Source: Pisaster brevispinus | Lineage: Eukaryota; Echinodermata; Asteroidea; Forcipulatida; Asteriidae | Length of the DNA: 64,000 bases | NCBI GenBank assembly: GCA_023634235.1 | Contig: JAMKCF010000022.1 | Coordinates: forward strand, 6,254,541 to 6,318,540 | Reading direction: 5' to 3' | Shown here: piece by piece, positions 38,100-51,591 of the stretch | Position numbering within the stretch: the first letter of the stretch is position 1 | How the letters are laid out: each line of letters starts with the position of its first letter | Position numbers and translations under genes: made by a program | Notes under the pieces: model-generated | Database searches by the model: none | What the model was told of the DNA's origin: nothing | Seen by the model: only the letters and a program-made list of their open reading frames with translations

Positions 38100-38350
38100 T
38101 CGACGTTATTATTTTTGATCTGAAATGTCAATCTGGCACAGATTGAAAAGCCAATGAATTTTGATACATGGGGGAGTAGGCCCAGCTCGGCAAATAATCC
38201 GAGAGTTCTCCGGTGTTGCCCGCCGGCCCATTCGCAGTGGCCCCGCGGTAAGGCGACGTTGGACGGCTAATATTTGGCCAGGGTTTCCATTCGATACACT
38301 AGCAATCACGGGGTATTACTCGGTGCAGAATCCACGGAGAAACCAAACTA
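38100..38350. promoter_or_regulatory. Candidate cis-regulatory element in UNCX intron
   Basis: CpG-dense stretch around GTTGCCCGCCGGCCCATTCG and CGCGGTAAGGCGACG, with no repeat identity. Weak evidence. Confidence 0.2.
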
Positions 38351-40019
38351 GGTGAGTGACCTATCGGATGACATAGTGTAATACAATTGCTCTGCCCTGC
38401 ATAACCCCATCGCCAGAGAATTACCCCAAAAACACAAGTCTCGAGGAAAACAACACAGTCTTAACTTTTAATAAGACTCGCCAATTGAATGGGGGATAGA
38501 CTTTTCCAGACTTTATAAAAAGAGTTTGATGATTGTAGTATTTGACGTATCAAAATTCAACCCCCGGGATTCCTTGAAGCAACAAGTTTGTTTTGTTCTT
38601 AAAATAAATAAAATCGAAGGGGGAAAAAATTGGCAGCGGAAATTGTCTTACGCAAAGTGGACATGTTATTTCATAACACAACGTGGCGTGACATACAACG
38701 TGTTGATACATTTATAGTCCAGCAATCACAGGTCGCATATTGGATTCTACACTTGGTTAAAGACGGGTTAAATATTCAAATGTCATGTCACCGTTCAAAT
38801 AAACAGAACATGTTATTTTGAAGTTGAATTAACCATAAGAAAGTACAGTACAAAATAAACTGCCGCTAGATTTTAATAATGTCATCCTTACGACTAACAC
38901 CAAGTACAATAACAATTTCCAGCCAATCAGGGAGCTCGGTCGCAGCGGATAACCAATCAGTGGCGGGGTCTTCACACTCTTCGCGTTATTTCATCCAATC
39001 ACAATAATGCCAGACTTTTAAGTATGCATTTGTAGGTAAACCCAACGAAAAAATAAAATACACAAACTATAGTTAGATAATTAAATAGCCTAGGCTGACA
39101 TTTTCCTCAAAAGACAAATGAGAAGCAAAATGTTGGGATTTTTTTTCCCAAGACTAATATGCCACCCCCCCCAAAAAAAAAAAAAAAAACGTAGGTAAAC
39201 TAAGACCATGTATGACAAATGTCAAAATTATAATTTGTGTTGGAGTGATAACACAAAAGGGCAGATAACTTGTTGGATGGTGATCTGGCACCATATTCTG
39301 GCAACAGAGTGAAATCTTTGCTTGTGATATTGTGTGTAAGATTAGAGAAACACTAATTTGGTAAACTGTTCGAAACACAAATTTAACTTGATCTGAAATG
39401 CTCACTCTTTATCTATTTTAGATAATGGCTTAGCTTATGAACGCCTACATATACAGAAACTGAGTGAACATTGAGCAGACTTTCTCATTTTACCTTGTCC
39501 CAAATATTAAGAAAGCATCCCAGAATGAGAAGCATTTCGGGATTTTGCTCGGTAAGAAATCAGCCTATGAATAACTAAAGCAAATCTTCGTGAATAATTT
39601 CAAACGTTTGGGATGTTTTTCCCCAGTACACATGTCTTTAAAGTTGATGATTTCTTTTTCTGTGAGACATATTTGATTGAAGGCTTGTTTGCAGAAATAA
39701 TCACGTAGGCTGGAATTTCCAGGCGTGTGGTGGTACTGCACGCTATTAAACAACAACTGCATGGACTGTGATTACACGCGGCTCAAATAACCTAATATAG
39801 ATTGTCGTTGAAACTGCAGAAATTCGGTGTATATACTAGCACTAAATCGTATAAAGCAATAACAATTTGTCGGATGTCGCCGGGGGCTATTGAAAACCAC
39901 GAAGGGAAAAACACTGTGATGTGAGACGACATTATTGATATAATTACATTAGGCAAGAAAGCATGTCATATATATATTGTGTAATAATGCAGATATGATC
40001 AAACAACGGTTATTTCAAT

Positions 40020-41060
40020 AGAAAAGGAAGTCAGGCTAACGTGTGGCGCGGACGGTTGCCTCCATGGCAAACACACGTAGGGCCAATACACTCCTAATCG
40101 ACAAAAAGGGGAGGTTGATGTTACACGTAAAATGGATACGCAAACAAACTCGCGTTTTTCTCCCGCGTTTTTTCCCCTCCCTTTTTCTTTCTTGCAGAAG
40201 GACAAGTCACGGCCGCCACAGCGAGTTTAATCATATTTTTCTGTGTCGTTGACGCGTGTGGACGGACAAAAGAAACACCGGGTCGGGTTGCCACTTCCAC
40301 GCGGCCAACATGGACGCGTGTACCCCAGCACAAGACCGGCAGAGTACGGTGATTTGTGTAATCAGTTTTTGTTCAAGTGTAACGGACACCGCTTCTCGCG
40401 TGTCCCTTTTATATGCCGTCAAATTGGTGGTTTGTGCGGATCAATTTTGAGGCAAGACAAACGCTCGCCGTAACAGTAGCGCGGTGAATTGTGCGTACCC
40501 GTTGATTTGTGCGTGTTCTTTTCCCCCTTTTTTCCCCTTTTGGAAAGGGCGGGGGGGGGGGGGTGCTCTTCGCTTCAATCTGCTCGCCTAGCAATTCGCA
40601 CATTACGGATCCATTACCGGCCGATTCACTCCTCCAAATGAAATATAATTTCACTAATGTTCTTACGCCTCTTTATTAAATTACGCTCTCGTTGTGCGAT
40701 TAACAAATAAAACACGAAAGCACTTAACGGGGAGAAGGGGGGAATCCTACACTGTTACATGTACGCTTAATTCAATACGATGGCACCGAGCAATAGCTCG
40801 CTACTTTACCATAATGTTGAAGGCTTTCGTTTGTTCTAACATGTAGGCAGCTCGCTAGGTACACAATCGTAGCACCGAGGCAGTTCGCTACACAAACATG
40901 ATCGGATAGTTTCCTCGCTAAATGGACCACACCGATCGGAGATCTTTTCTTTCACTCTTTTCTCCCGTTCTGTCTCGTCCGTGCCACCCATTCCAACTAA
41001 GGCTTGCGGATGCTTCGCACGATCGTTCCCAACCTCTCTCCCTTGTTCCTTGACGATCAA
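40020..41060. promoter_or_regulatory. CpG-dense, repeat-free island in UNCX intron
   Basis: For example, about 13 CpG in the 100 bases at 40240-40340, against sparse CpG in the surrounding DNA. No repeat family or convincing open frame. Inference only: an intronic enhancer, or an unannotated promoter or exon. Confidence 0.25.
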
Positions 41061-42784
41061 CTCACTGCGACGGCTTTATTGATTTTTCCGGTCTTGTGTG
41101 TTCGTGGAAATCAATGAAATCAAATACCCTGCAATTGCAACTCTACTTTGGAGCTTCATTGTGAAATTTTACGCGGAGATATTTAAACATCTCACCGATT
41201 AATAATGTTAGAAAAGCCACTGTGTAGCTTCGTTTCAGCAAATGTCAAGGTAAAGAGATTGTTTCTTTTGGTCCAATATTGCAAGACGAACAGAAAACAT
41301 CATTAACCCAACTTTTGAAATCCATATTTATATCCATATATTTCAAGGTATTATTGATCCAGGACACGTCCCTATGATGACGTACCAAATTTTGATTCAT
41401 TGATTCCGGTTTATCCGACTTCGCAGTAATTAGATTTTTCAATATCAATTGTTTCAGAATAACGCTAATCGACGTTCTACAAGAAACTAACTCACATCGC
41501 ATTTCGTATAACGACAGTTTTTGCACACACACAAAAGTTAGTGGCCTGACGTTTCGACTATAGCAGAGTCTTTCTCGAAGGCTAAATGACAAGACTACAA
41601 ACATAAACAGGTATACAGGTGTAACAAAAGCAGTCAAGTGGAAATACGTGATAGAGATGAAAGCACACAGAGAAAGCAAGAGGTGAACAGAGAGGAGGAT
41701 AACAAGGGGGTCGGGATTGAGGGAAGGGGCTGGTTTGACCACAGGAGGTTTTTGTAACATCTTTTGGATATTTATTTGACACGTTGTCGTGCAAATTTTC
41801 ACAAGAAGTCTTGAAGGAATGGAGTAGTTGTGAAAGTTGAGACTCCCTTGATCTGTTTATTTCGGATGACATGTCATCATTTACGATAACTTATAAGTAG
41901 ACTCGTAAGGGATTGTATCATGAAATGCGGGTTTGCAATTCTCCTCGATATAGAAAACTCACTTAATCTGTTGTGCTGAACTACTTTTTCTGCTTAAGCA
42001 GCTCTTTGAAATTGAGTTCAAATGAGTGAAGCAACAATGTCTTCTCAGAGTTACATTCAAGGGTGAGAGTGATTGCTGACAGAAAAGTCTAACGCTAGGA
42101 TCCAAATTTAGGAGGTATGTTGCAATGATGGCATTTCCACCTATCGGTAACCCCTGGGGTTTAGGTTTCACAGAGCTTTTAGGCACGGTGTCCTCAGCAC
42201 TAGATAAGCAGATGAAAGAGCAGGATCTCTTTACATGTGGACACAACAACGGCTTCACCAGGCTGACTTAAAAAGTCTGATTTCAGATAAAAGTCTGAAG
42301 ATTCTCATTCCTGGGTAATGAATTACACACGTTCAGTGATTGCTTGTAATTGTTCATGTCCTTACATTTCTGTTGTTACTCAGAAGTACGTCACAAAAAA
42401 ATCAAACCGAGCCTAACCTCTCCTTTAAACACGTTTGCGCGGACGGACAGAGGGTGAACGAAATCAAGAAGGGAGAAAGACGCGGGAGAAATGCAGCGTG
42501 GATATTTAGTTGTGCACAGGACTGGTTTCCGCCTCAGCTAAGACGGACACGTATCAGCCACGCTGTCTCTCGTCTGCATGTCACAGGTAAAATCAGGCGG
42601 ACAAAAAGACTATCAATCTGGTATAGGTGCGTTGGGTACTGACATCGGAACAAATTTATGTCAAAGCTGAAGTACGGTGTTGGTTAACTTCATGTTTTTT
42701 TGTTTGCAACCTCCCCAAAATAAACATATACACTCATTTCCTTGACTACTAGATATCAAAAGCCACCCAATTATGCGATTTGGG

Positions 42785-42905
42785 ATTGAACAAAGAAAAA
42801 ATAACTAGAACAGGATTTGAACCAACGACCTCTGGTCGTGCCGGCGCTCTACCAACTGAGCTACCTAGCCCTAAGTTGATGGACTCCCTATTTTGTCAAT
42901 GTCTT
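42785..42905 (-). mobile_element. tRNA-derived SINE, copy 2 (in UNCX intron)
   Basis: Box A TAGCTCAGTTGG at 42852-42863 and box B GGTTCAAATCC at 42813-42823, both close to the Pol III consensus. The tail TTTTTTCTTTGTTCAA matches the 5.4 kb copy. The D arm pairs well (GCTC/GAGC) but the T and acceptor stems do not, so it is not a tRNA gene. Confidence 0.65.
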
Positions 42906-45900
42906 TGTTCGGGGTGCCAGTCAGAAGCCGTACAACCGTTTTAACGAGCTAGCTGCTGTGCACTCACAGGGATTACACCCAAGTTTACGATACAACCTGG
43001 GAGGCGGTAAAGAAAACCTCCTTACTGATAATGTATCTTGGGCAGGTTTGGGCAGATTTTATTCTCTTACTGACAGATGAGCTGGGAGATTCATTCATGT
43101 CTTCCCCCATTATTTTCCATAAAAGACGAAATCACTAAAAGCCATTAACTGAATCATAATGGCGGATCGGCATTAAGATTTAAACATAAATGACTGGTAT
43201 GAATGTACAATGATTTGTTACGCGCACACGTCAATTATTTTCAGCAAGAAATGGCTAAGTACGCATTTGTTTGTGCTGAAATTTTAAAATGGATCTCTGA
43301 CCTACACTTTTGGTAATTCTCAATGAAAACATTATCAATAAAAAACAAATTAAGAGCGCCTTGATACGCCCCGAAGGGCGTGATGAAGCGCTATGTTATA
43401 AGAACCCATTATCATTATGATTATTATTATTATTTATTCTTAAGATATGTTTAGTACTCGGCTTGTATTGTCATCATTATTGTGATACAGTGGAAGCTAA
43501 ATAAGCCATGGGCCACGAACTATGTAAACAAATTTCACTTTGCAATTCACCCAAATATTTCATGTGTTTACAAGTGGTTTACACGGGCCTTTCATAACAC
43601 CCCACGTTGATCTGAATCAAGACCCGTCCCTGCATCAATACCCATGGAAGAGGAACGCAACAATGTTACCCCTTTCGCTGTGCAATCAAGATGTTTATTT
43701 AAATTAACGGAGTAAATTTCCGGATGGGGTTTATTGCTACGGAACAATCAGAGTACACGCTGCCCGTGTACTCTTTGTGTCGCAGGAAAGCCGAAACGTC
43801 AACTTTGCTTTCAAATTAAATAGCAGGGGTGTCAGATTATACAGTGACACTGAGGTCATTTCACAATTCCTACCCCTTCCTCAGCTTCTCAGAAGAATAG
43901 AGCAAGGACAGGTAGAAGGGCACAGAGATGGAAATTGGTAAGAGAAGGTGAATATGCCAGGTTGGTCTGAGCATGGAGGAATCTGAGCACAGGCAGAACT
44001 CTACCCCTTGGTCAGAGCATGGTCTGAGAGGGTCACTGACCAATGCCTATCTTGGCTTATAGATGTTTAGATCAGATGTCCAGAGAATATTATCCACTCC
44101 TGTGGTCTCTAGTAAGGTGTGCGGTACACCGTGTACGTGAACATTATCTCGCTATGACTTGGGGTGGTTCCGAAATTAACCGGTGGTGTGACAACTCGAC
44201 GTTTCAACCAGTGTCTTCATGGGAATGTTGATCTTGAACACGACCAGAGTAAAGAATCCAATCTTACTCATTTCGGTGGCGTTTTTTCCCAAGCTGATAA
44301 ACGATGATGGTGTCTACAATAACAAAAAGACAACCCAAAAAACAACAACAAAACAAACAAACGAACAAACAACAACAAACAACCAGGGTTCAACCAAAGG
44401 AGGCTTAATATAAAGCTATCAACAAAAAACATTGATCGTGAAGTTGATAATATAAGGAAGCGTATCTTCATTGAAAGGGTTAATGACGTATGCCGTCGAA
44501 CGTTTCTCCGGTTCACACAGAGACAAAGAGAATTTGATTGCGCAAAATTGAAAAACAAAATACTTGGGAAAGGGTTGGCAAGCTTCGGCACAATACAGTA
44601 AATGAGACGCCAACCGTGATCGTTATAACAAGATCCTGGGACAGGCCGAATGCCCACTTAATAACAAGAACTTGTTATAAGAGGACAACCAGCAGATTTG
44701 CGATTTGGGACTTCAGAATGCACTCTTTATAAGCAGAACATCGTTATAACGAGAATTAGGCCTATGTGTTACTGTCCGTGTTGATTCGCTGTATCAGACA
44801 AAATGAACGAACCTTGCTTCGCATAATGCATGGTGAACATTTAAGTTGCCTGGAGGAAGACTTCTCCGTCCTCCATGATAAAGCATGAGTTGGGTTTGCC
44901 CTTTTTTTGGATCAGAGTGTGCTCTGACAAGATCTGTGCTTCACACTCCATCTGATGTGCAAAAACCATTGTTTTTTCATGGTAGGCCTATAGTTAAAAA
45001 AAACCCATGCAAGTTGCAAAAAATAGAACAAACAGAAATGAGGAAACGAGTTCACCACTGCAGCCTCGTTCCCATGTTTAATTACATTCACTGTACACAA
45101 CTTCGGGGACGTTATTTGATCTGATATTATTTCCAAACAATCGTCAGAAGTTACGGCCAAAGTTGTTGATACATTGCCTTTTGCATGTGTACCTAGTTTG
45201 GGCCGCACATCAGCAATAAGATTGCAATTTTTGTAATTAGGTAGAATACCGCTGAAGAGGGTATCGACTTAACAAGTCAATGGTTCCCGTAACTACTTCA
45301 AGTTTTGTTATTCCAATGTATAGAGTACAAAAACGGCATCTTAAAAGTGCTGTACATAAAGAGTACGGAGTAAGTCAACAATGGACTGCACAATAGGGTT
45401 GACTTTTTAGCTTTGCAGCGAGAGGTGCAAAGTGGCCAACGCGTGTAGGGATCGTGAATACTACCGGCAGAAAGACACGCTACTGGGCTTGGGACTTGTG
45501 GCACACGGCTCGGTAAACAACATTGGCTCCGTACTCACCGGTAGCGACAAATTAAAAACCCACGTCCCTATTCATGACACCAGTTTGTATGAAGTCAAGG
45601 TAAACTGAGGCTTGGAATACAATGGAGCTAGCTCTGTCATGGGAACACCGGGTACCGCAACGAGAGGAGTGAAGAACGCGAGGTTTAAAGGGCAAGGACC
45701 CCCCCCACACACACACACACAACCCACCCCAAACAAGAACACATAACATTTTTTGTTTAAACCAACAACAAAAACCAATGAAGCCGTAGCACAAAGTTTG
45801 ACCGTTTTCAAACACTCCGAGTTCGATTCAGTCAAGCTCTTCAGCACAAAAAATTGCTACGCACAGAAATTCTTGCTTAGCACGATACAAACCAAAGAGT

Positions 45901-47104
45901 GTAATGTACATTCTTGAGTATGATGGCACCAATTTTTTATTTTTTTTGCTGAACAACTGAAATAGTTAAGCAATAATGTTTGCTGAACTGCCTCTGGAGC
46001 TCCAACCTCAACATTTCAAACCAGCTCTTCGAATATCACTATAGTTTGAAGCAATAACAACAAGCTGATCGTAGCTTATGTTTTAAGGGTTGGATCTTTC
46101 TTTTTACGTACCCAGGTGTTGTATTTACATTGTGCAGTTCCCACGGGATGGCAAACACACCACTAATTGCAAAACTAATAGCTGTTACATATCACTAAAG
46201 GCCAACCAGGCCATCACATTAGCATAGTTGTGTTAAGTACAATGAGCTTATTACAAAGTTTACCCACCACAGCAAGGGCTTTGCTTTCTCTGGACCAGGA
46301 GAACAAAACAGGTAAATTAATTTCAGTCATGTTTGCGATGTACACATAGTAAGGGGGGGGGGGGGACACCCCTTGCTACTGGAAGCAGAAGGTCGGCGTA
46401 GCTAATGACGTAAGGGTGGTAATAACTGGAGAGATGTGAAAAAGTGTCCACTTATTATTGTGCAGAGTTATCTAGAGGTTCGTTCTACTGCCAGATCGAT
46501 CGGTACATTGCCGTTTGCATACCGAAGCCATCCCCAGTAACTTGGGTTTTAGTTATACAATTACCTAATTATCGCAAGTAATACTGTCTCTTACATGTCA
46601 ATCATTTTTGTCAACAAAACTATGATTTTTTGGGGGTATTCTTTATCTAATGGCAACCGCAACAAGCCTAGCAGGTCATAACAAATTCATGAAGACATAT
46701 CAGCCCACAGGAAGATAAAAAAACAAAACCTTTAGCTTGAACAAAGTTTGCTGATGAGTTGGTTTTCGCACCCGATTTCTCTTGGCAGAAATTAAATAAC
46801 AATTCTGTGAAGAGGTTGATAAAATTGGTTTGCGGAACTCAAGACAACATTTTGGTGTTGGACTTGACTTTCTTCTATCAGCTTGGCAAATAAGCACGAC
46901 ACGGACGAGATAAGGAGAGAAAATGATGATTTGACTGCACGGCCGTTTATCTGTATTTCGTCCATGACTTGTCTATCATTAAACACTGGTATACAGCAAA
47001 ATGCGGATAAGGCTTACAACCATATACTAAACAGCTTTAACAAATTGGGATCTCCTGACGTGAAGCTAATAATGTAACATTTAACTCATATGTTACTGGG
47101 CCAG

Positions 47105-47515
47105 ATTGGATTGCAACGACACAGCGGCCAGACCCGCTCCCCTAAATACACCCTGATATTGCTTGCAATCTCCCAACAGCATGCAAGCACGCCGTGTTCC
47201 TGCTCCATCTCTCGGCGGGGCATGCACGGCGTCACGCGCTGTTGGTGTGACGCTCGCTATCCTTGACTTTTCCCAACAGCAAATTTGCTCGCATGTCAAT
47301 TAATTTTCCCCCCGGCCCATCGAACTGGCAAATTTTATGCATATATTTGTGCTTGTCATTTCCCCACGTCAAAGTAACGGCTGACTTGCCACGTATGATC
47401 GCTGTATATACTCGCCTGTGCTGAGGAAATCGGGCAAATACTGAGATGGACAGAGAGAAAAATAAAGGCTGAAGAGATAGGGGAGCGAAACACGGCACTG
47501 ACAACGCAAATTAAT
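47105..47515. promoter_or_regulatory. Candidate cis-regulatory element about 1.2 kb from UNCX homeodomain exon
   Basis: Repeat-free block with clustered CpG (GGCGTCACGCGCTG), TCAATTAATTTTCC and TTTTATGCATATAT. The AT-rich homeobox and octamer-like sites beside CpG-rich DNA are suggestive only. Confidence 0.2.
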
Positions 47516-48681
47516 GTACGATACCATCGTCTCTAAGCTGGACGGTGTAAGAATTACTCCGGGACAGACAGAGAGAGGGGCACTGAGTTGGATTTATGTT
47601 TAACGGACAGTACCACGGGCTTTCAACTCATGTTTGTAAATAACACACTCATCTTCGGCAAATAAAAAGCCTCTCTCTTCTAATAATAATCGCCTACTTT
47701 GTGTCATTCACACTTTAATGGGACAGAAATATTTCACTTTTCATTTTGTATTGCGTCTGTTGATATTTTGCTGTAATAAATACGCTAAGGGATAAGTGAT
47801 GACTTCACTAAATCGGGAGACTAATTGAAAGTACTTGATATGGGATTTTACTTAAATACATGCCCAGAGATCTAAGTACTAGCTAACTGATTGGTTACAG
47901 TAGACTAGATAAGTGAAATGAATAATATACCGTAGATAATGATCCCCATCAACTTGATGATAAGTAACGAGCTCTTACACCCATGTTTACTGAACAATAA
48001 TTGTAAATTTACTCGAAAAAGTGCATGTCCAAAAAATTTACACGCTTCATTTTGCATCCGGAGTTTACGATTCAACAATTTATTATCATTTTTGGTTGTT
48101 GTCTGAAGTAAGTTGGAAGGGAACATTCAGTTTGGTTGTAGCATTAATGACAGCTGACTTGGACTAAAAGCTAAATATTGGCCACCATTATTCATAATCA
48201 TTGGTTTTAAATGAAATAAACGTAACTGAAATTAATCAGAGGTTTTGCCGTAAGAGTGGGATTGGTTGCCACTCAACTTGACTTTTTGAACAACAAATAA
48301 ATGAAAGCAAAATTGCAGATTTCCTTTGCAAAAAAGAGGAAAAAAGAAGAAGTCAAAATCTTCCTTTGCCGCGAGGATAGACTGGTACCTCTGACGTACT
48401 AGATTCATTTCCTTTCGACCGAAGAGTACTCAGTCCGGGTACACAACAAGAATGGTGTGTGCGGCATATTGGATGGGATCAAGAGAAAATTAACGTTATT
48501 TTCATGTGAGGCTGTACAAAATAGTCGGATTCCTTTTTTGTACAACATGTATAAAGTAAAGTTATTGATACCACTAAGGGAACCTGACATACTGATGATG
48601 TCATCCTCATTTGAGCGAGTCTGTGGCTAGACTAGTCAGTGTCTGGTATCCGAACGTAACGTTTTAATGTCATCTTCTCAC

Positions 48682-48851
48682 CTGTACTCTAGATTCCACG
48701 AGGTCAAGTCTCATTGCCAGCGCCTCCCGTGTGAAGATATCAGGGTAATGGCTCTCGTTGAAAGCCCTCTCAAGTTCCTCCAACTGCCAGCCATTGAAGT
48801 TAGTCCGGCTCCGGCGCCTCTTAGACCCACTGCCGTCCTTTCCGTCTCCAT
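48682..48851 (-). CDS. UNCX: UNCX homeobox protein, internal exon (homeodomain residues 1-46)
   Basis: Seen: reading down from 48851, the exon encodes a short Asp/Gly/Ser linker ([11 protein letters not shown]) and then the homeodomain from [12 protein letters not shown] to LDLVESRVQ. It has R5, F8, L16, F20 and the FNESHYPD turn typical of UNCX. It ends at a clean donor (CAG|GTGAGAAG) exactly between homeodomain residues 46 and 47, where many paired-class genes have an intron, and joins in phase 0 to the exon at 36361. The exon is 170 bp: two bases completing a split codon plus 56 codons. The upstream junction is therefore phase 1. An ATG just after the acceptor is out of frame with the homeodomain, and the first in-frame Met is homeodomain residue 36, so translation must start in another exon. 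Together the two exons give about 351 residues of an incomplete protein; vertebrate UNCX is about 530. Confidence 0.95.
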
Positions 48852-48872
48852 CTACTCGTAAAGAAGGGACAC
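48852..48872 (-). other. UNCX: Tandem (NAGNAG-type) splice acceptor of UNCX homeodomain exon
   Basis: Seen: on the minus strand the acceptor reads TTCTTTACGAGTAG followed by ATGGAGAC. AG dinucleotides three bases apart could each be used without changing frame, adding or omitting one residue in the linker before the homeodomain. I chose the downstream AG because TAG is the better acceptor context; GAG is usually weak. Confidence 0.5.
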
Positions 48873-50816
48873 AAATAGAGCATGGGAGGGTAGAAGGGAG
48901 AAAAAGGGGAGAAGACAGAAGAAGGGTGATTAATTGGTTTGAAACACAGCTCTTGAAAGTGTTCTTTGCTCACTCGAGGTTAAATTTCCTTCGATGGAAA
49001 CCCTCGCTGATTTCGGTCAAATCTTTTTCTATCGTTTTTCTCTCTTTGGATTGGGAACGATAAGCGCTTTCTTGTTCTGTTTACACGGGGAGTTGTTTAT
49101 CACTTCCATATAGCATTCCTAGGTCAATGATACTAAACGAGTGAACTTCAATCTCTAGAAATGGTTTTTCTTCTTCTTTTTGTTGTTTTGTGTGTCTGCG
49201 TGTGTGTGTCAGCTCCGGGTTGACATCAGGAAAATGTCTTTTCGTTTGACTGGAAGTTGACTCGGTCTTTAACGTCGATATGTCCACTGTTGCAAATGTA
49301 AGATGATTGACAAGCGCTTTCTCAATGAAATTTGAGGAGAAGTAGGCCTCAGCTCGGGTCAATAAAATACCAGCCTTTTTTCGCTGGAGATGAAAAATAA
49401 AACGGCGGCGGGAATTGTGAGTCCAAGCACCGGCTTTCAATCACAGCATCCCGGTCGGGTGTTCTCACCAACTCCTTGCTAGGGCCCTATTTCTTTTAAG
49501 CGTGTAAACCTTTATTTGGGGAAGGGGGGGGGGGGTGGAGGCGGAATTAAAAAAACACCATTGGTACAAAGTTCTCGCAAAATAAAACAAGAAAAGTGTA
49601 ATGATTGCCGGGCAGCTAGACAGTGCAGATTGGAAGGGAAGAATCTCGGCCAGTATGTTTGGGTAAACGGCCCCGGCAAACTGCGAATGACATTTCGGTG
49701 TTGAGGACAGCAACATTGACAGTAGACTGACGAAACGTCAATTGAATATCAATCCTATGGAGGAAGGCACTTAGACGAAGATGACAATGTCGCGGAAAAA
49801 TATGAAGGCCTCTTCATAAAATGTGTGCGGGAAAAAAAGAGAATCAAGAACAGTTCGTATAGGTAGAAACTTTAGTGTCAAAATCACGGCTGATTTCAAT
49901 GATACTGCTTTGCTCACAAATTCGCTGACAGCAAATGAACTTCTTGTGTTTCTACTTTTTGAATTCCTCTGTATTATTTCTCTGCCCCTTCACCCCACAC
50001 CTTGAGGGCCCGTTTTGGGCCCTATGATGATGACGTTTTTACCATCAAATGATAAACAAATAGTAGGCCTATTTGAAAAGCTACAGTCAATTTGATAGAA
50101 AAAACCCATTCCTTTTCTAAGCAATGTTTAAGTTAAATCAACAGTAATTTGGCAAAGCAAAAAAAAAATGTATATATATATATAGGCCTAAGTAAATAAA
50201 TAAATACAAATTTAATAATAATTTAGTAGTAGGCATAAGCTAACTTGCAATGGATACTAAAAGTTATAATTTCAGTTCATAAATAGCGCTTTTCACTCGC
50301 CAAATCGCTCATTATTTTGTCTGCAAGTATGCACATAGCACGTGTTGAAGTATGAGATTCATTTTACACACATCTTGTAACGGGTTACAACGGTTTTACA
50401 TTGCAGCCTACCATGCCAGACACACCGATGGTGAACCCCCTTCCCTTAACGACGAGTGTACTAATTTCTTATAAGTGTGTTACACAGATTTGACGAGCGG
50501 AGCGAAGAGCGACGAGTCTAAAAAGGGAATTGTTGCACACCGCGTAGTTTAAATCCACAAAGACACCCCAAGTCTCAAATCTTTATTTATCATTCATAAC
50601 TTTACGTGAACTGTGCATATAGTATTCTTGTCGGTTGGAACTTAATTGTAAAAAAACAAAAAAACTAAATAAAACCACTAGATATGACTGCATGAACAAA
50701 AAGTGGTTATAATAACTGAATGAAGCCGCCTCTTTTGTCAACAATAATTATGTTCACTTCCATATCCCTCCTTGAAGAAAATAAGCGTGAGGAAGAGTGT
50801 TCTGGGCTCTGGACCA

Positions 50817-50857
50817 CGGAACCCTCATGGGTTCTCCCGGAACCCCCATGGGTTCCC
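50817..50857. other. Paired CATGGGTTC palindromes
   Basis: GGAACCCTCATGGGTTC and GGAACCCCCATGGGTTCC side by side, each nearly self-complementary. Confidence 0.6.
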
Positions 50858-51486
50858 CACTGTACCACTATTGAGTTTGTGTAAAATACCATCTTGTTTA
50901 GGAGACAAGCTGGCGAAAAAATAGTCTTAAAATAGGAACACGACCGGGTTGATTCGGCGAGTTACCATAACTAAGATGACGAAAGTATAATGAGGATGTC
51001 CACTGGAAATTAAACAGGCACCATGGTGTTGTTTTTACATTTCCTTGTGCAAAGAAATTATTTTCCGAGCAAACAAGTCCAGAGTAATTTTTAATAATCG
51101 GCTAGAACCCTAGACGATTCCCCGTTGTTATCGTAAAGTTCCAGTTCAATTAGATGTTTAAACGGTTCCCCGAATATATAGAGCTTGTTTTTATTTTATT
51201 TTGGTCGGTAAGAGGATGACGTTTAACATTGGAGTGTTAGGCAGAACACCCACAAAAACAAACGCAGGCGACCGCGATGCAACGGAGACCAGTTTCGTAA
51301 CTGGATCAGCTATGGGTGTATACACATTTAGTGTTACATGGATTTTGATTAAGATGAGGCGGGGTGGAAAATAAGTAGAAGGACAAATCAGTTATTTGTC
51401 TTACTTGACTAGAAATGGGTCCATTGAATTTAATTTCCACCACTGAACATAAGTCTTGGAGTGGTGTGCAGAATGGATACGGGTCT

Positions 51487-51591
51487 GGGCTACACGACCT
51501 AATTTCACATAATGCCTGTACGAGTGATGTGTTTGTACAGGGTGCCCTTGTGCTGATCCTCCCATTCAATTAGCATTATGTCGTGTAGCCC
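51487..51591. mobile_element. Small hairpin element (GGGCTACACGAC ends)
   Basis: GGGCTACACGAC at 51487-51498 and GTCGTGTAGCCC at 51580-51591, a perfect 12-bp inverted repeat with CATAATG/CATTATG just inside. About 105 bp, a MITE candidate. Confidence 0.55.

Larger units (their letters stand above)
36362..48681 (-). other. UNCX: UNCX intron within the homeodomain (12.3 kb)
   Basis: Seen: donor GTGAGAAG at the 48681 end and acceptor CTTCTTCTGCATTAG at the 36362 end, phase 0. No coding exon recognised inside. It contains a GGGTCA-type MITE (36470-36702), a tRNA-derived SINE (about 42785-42905), CpG-dense repeat-free islands (38.1-38.35, 40.0-41.1, 47.1-47.5 kb), G tracts at about 40.55 and 46.35 kb, and otherwise AT-rich sequence in which I see nothing specific (about 36.75-38.1, 38.4-40.0, 41.1-42.7, 43.0-47.1 and 47.5-48.6 kb). 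About 43360-43440 there is a short stretch ending in an ATT-rich tail that looks like the end of an unidentified dispersed repeat. Confidence 0.9.

Noticed and set aside
41530..41590. Hammerhead-ribozyme-like CGAAACGTC sequence (similar motifs near 10129, 43795 and 49733)
   Set aside because: The CTGANGA core and pairing stems are missing, so only the short GAAACGTC string is shared.
41245..41872. 185- and 96-codon minus-strand frames
   Set aside because: Hydrophobic low-complexity translation of a T/C-rich tract containing a GAAACGTCAGGCC-type dispersed-repeat motif; no domain.
42799..42873. tRNA gene on the minus strand
   Set aside because: Boxes A and B are good, but the T and acceptor stems do not pair, and the same leader and tail occur at 5325-5485, as in a SINE.
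49440..49480. Strong-looking minus-strand donor (GTTG|GTGAGA) as the end of UNCX exon 1
   Set aside because: The sequence before it has stops or the wrong phase and no UNCX-like residues.
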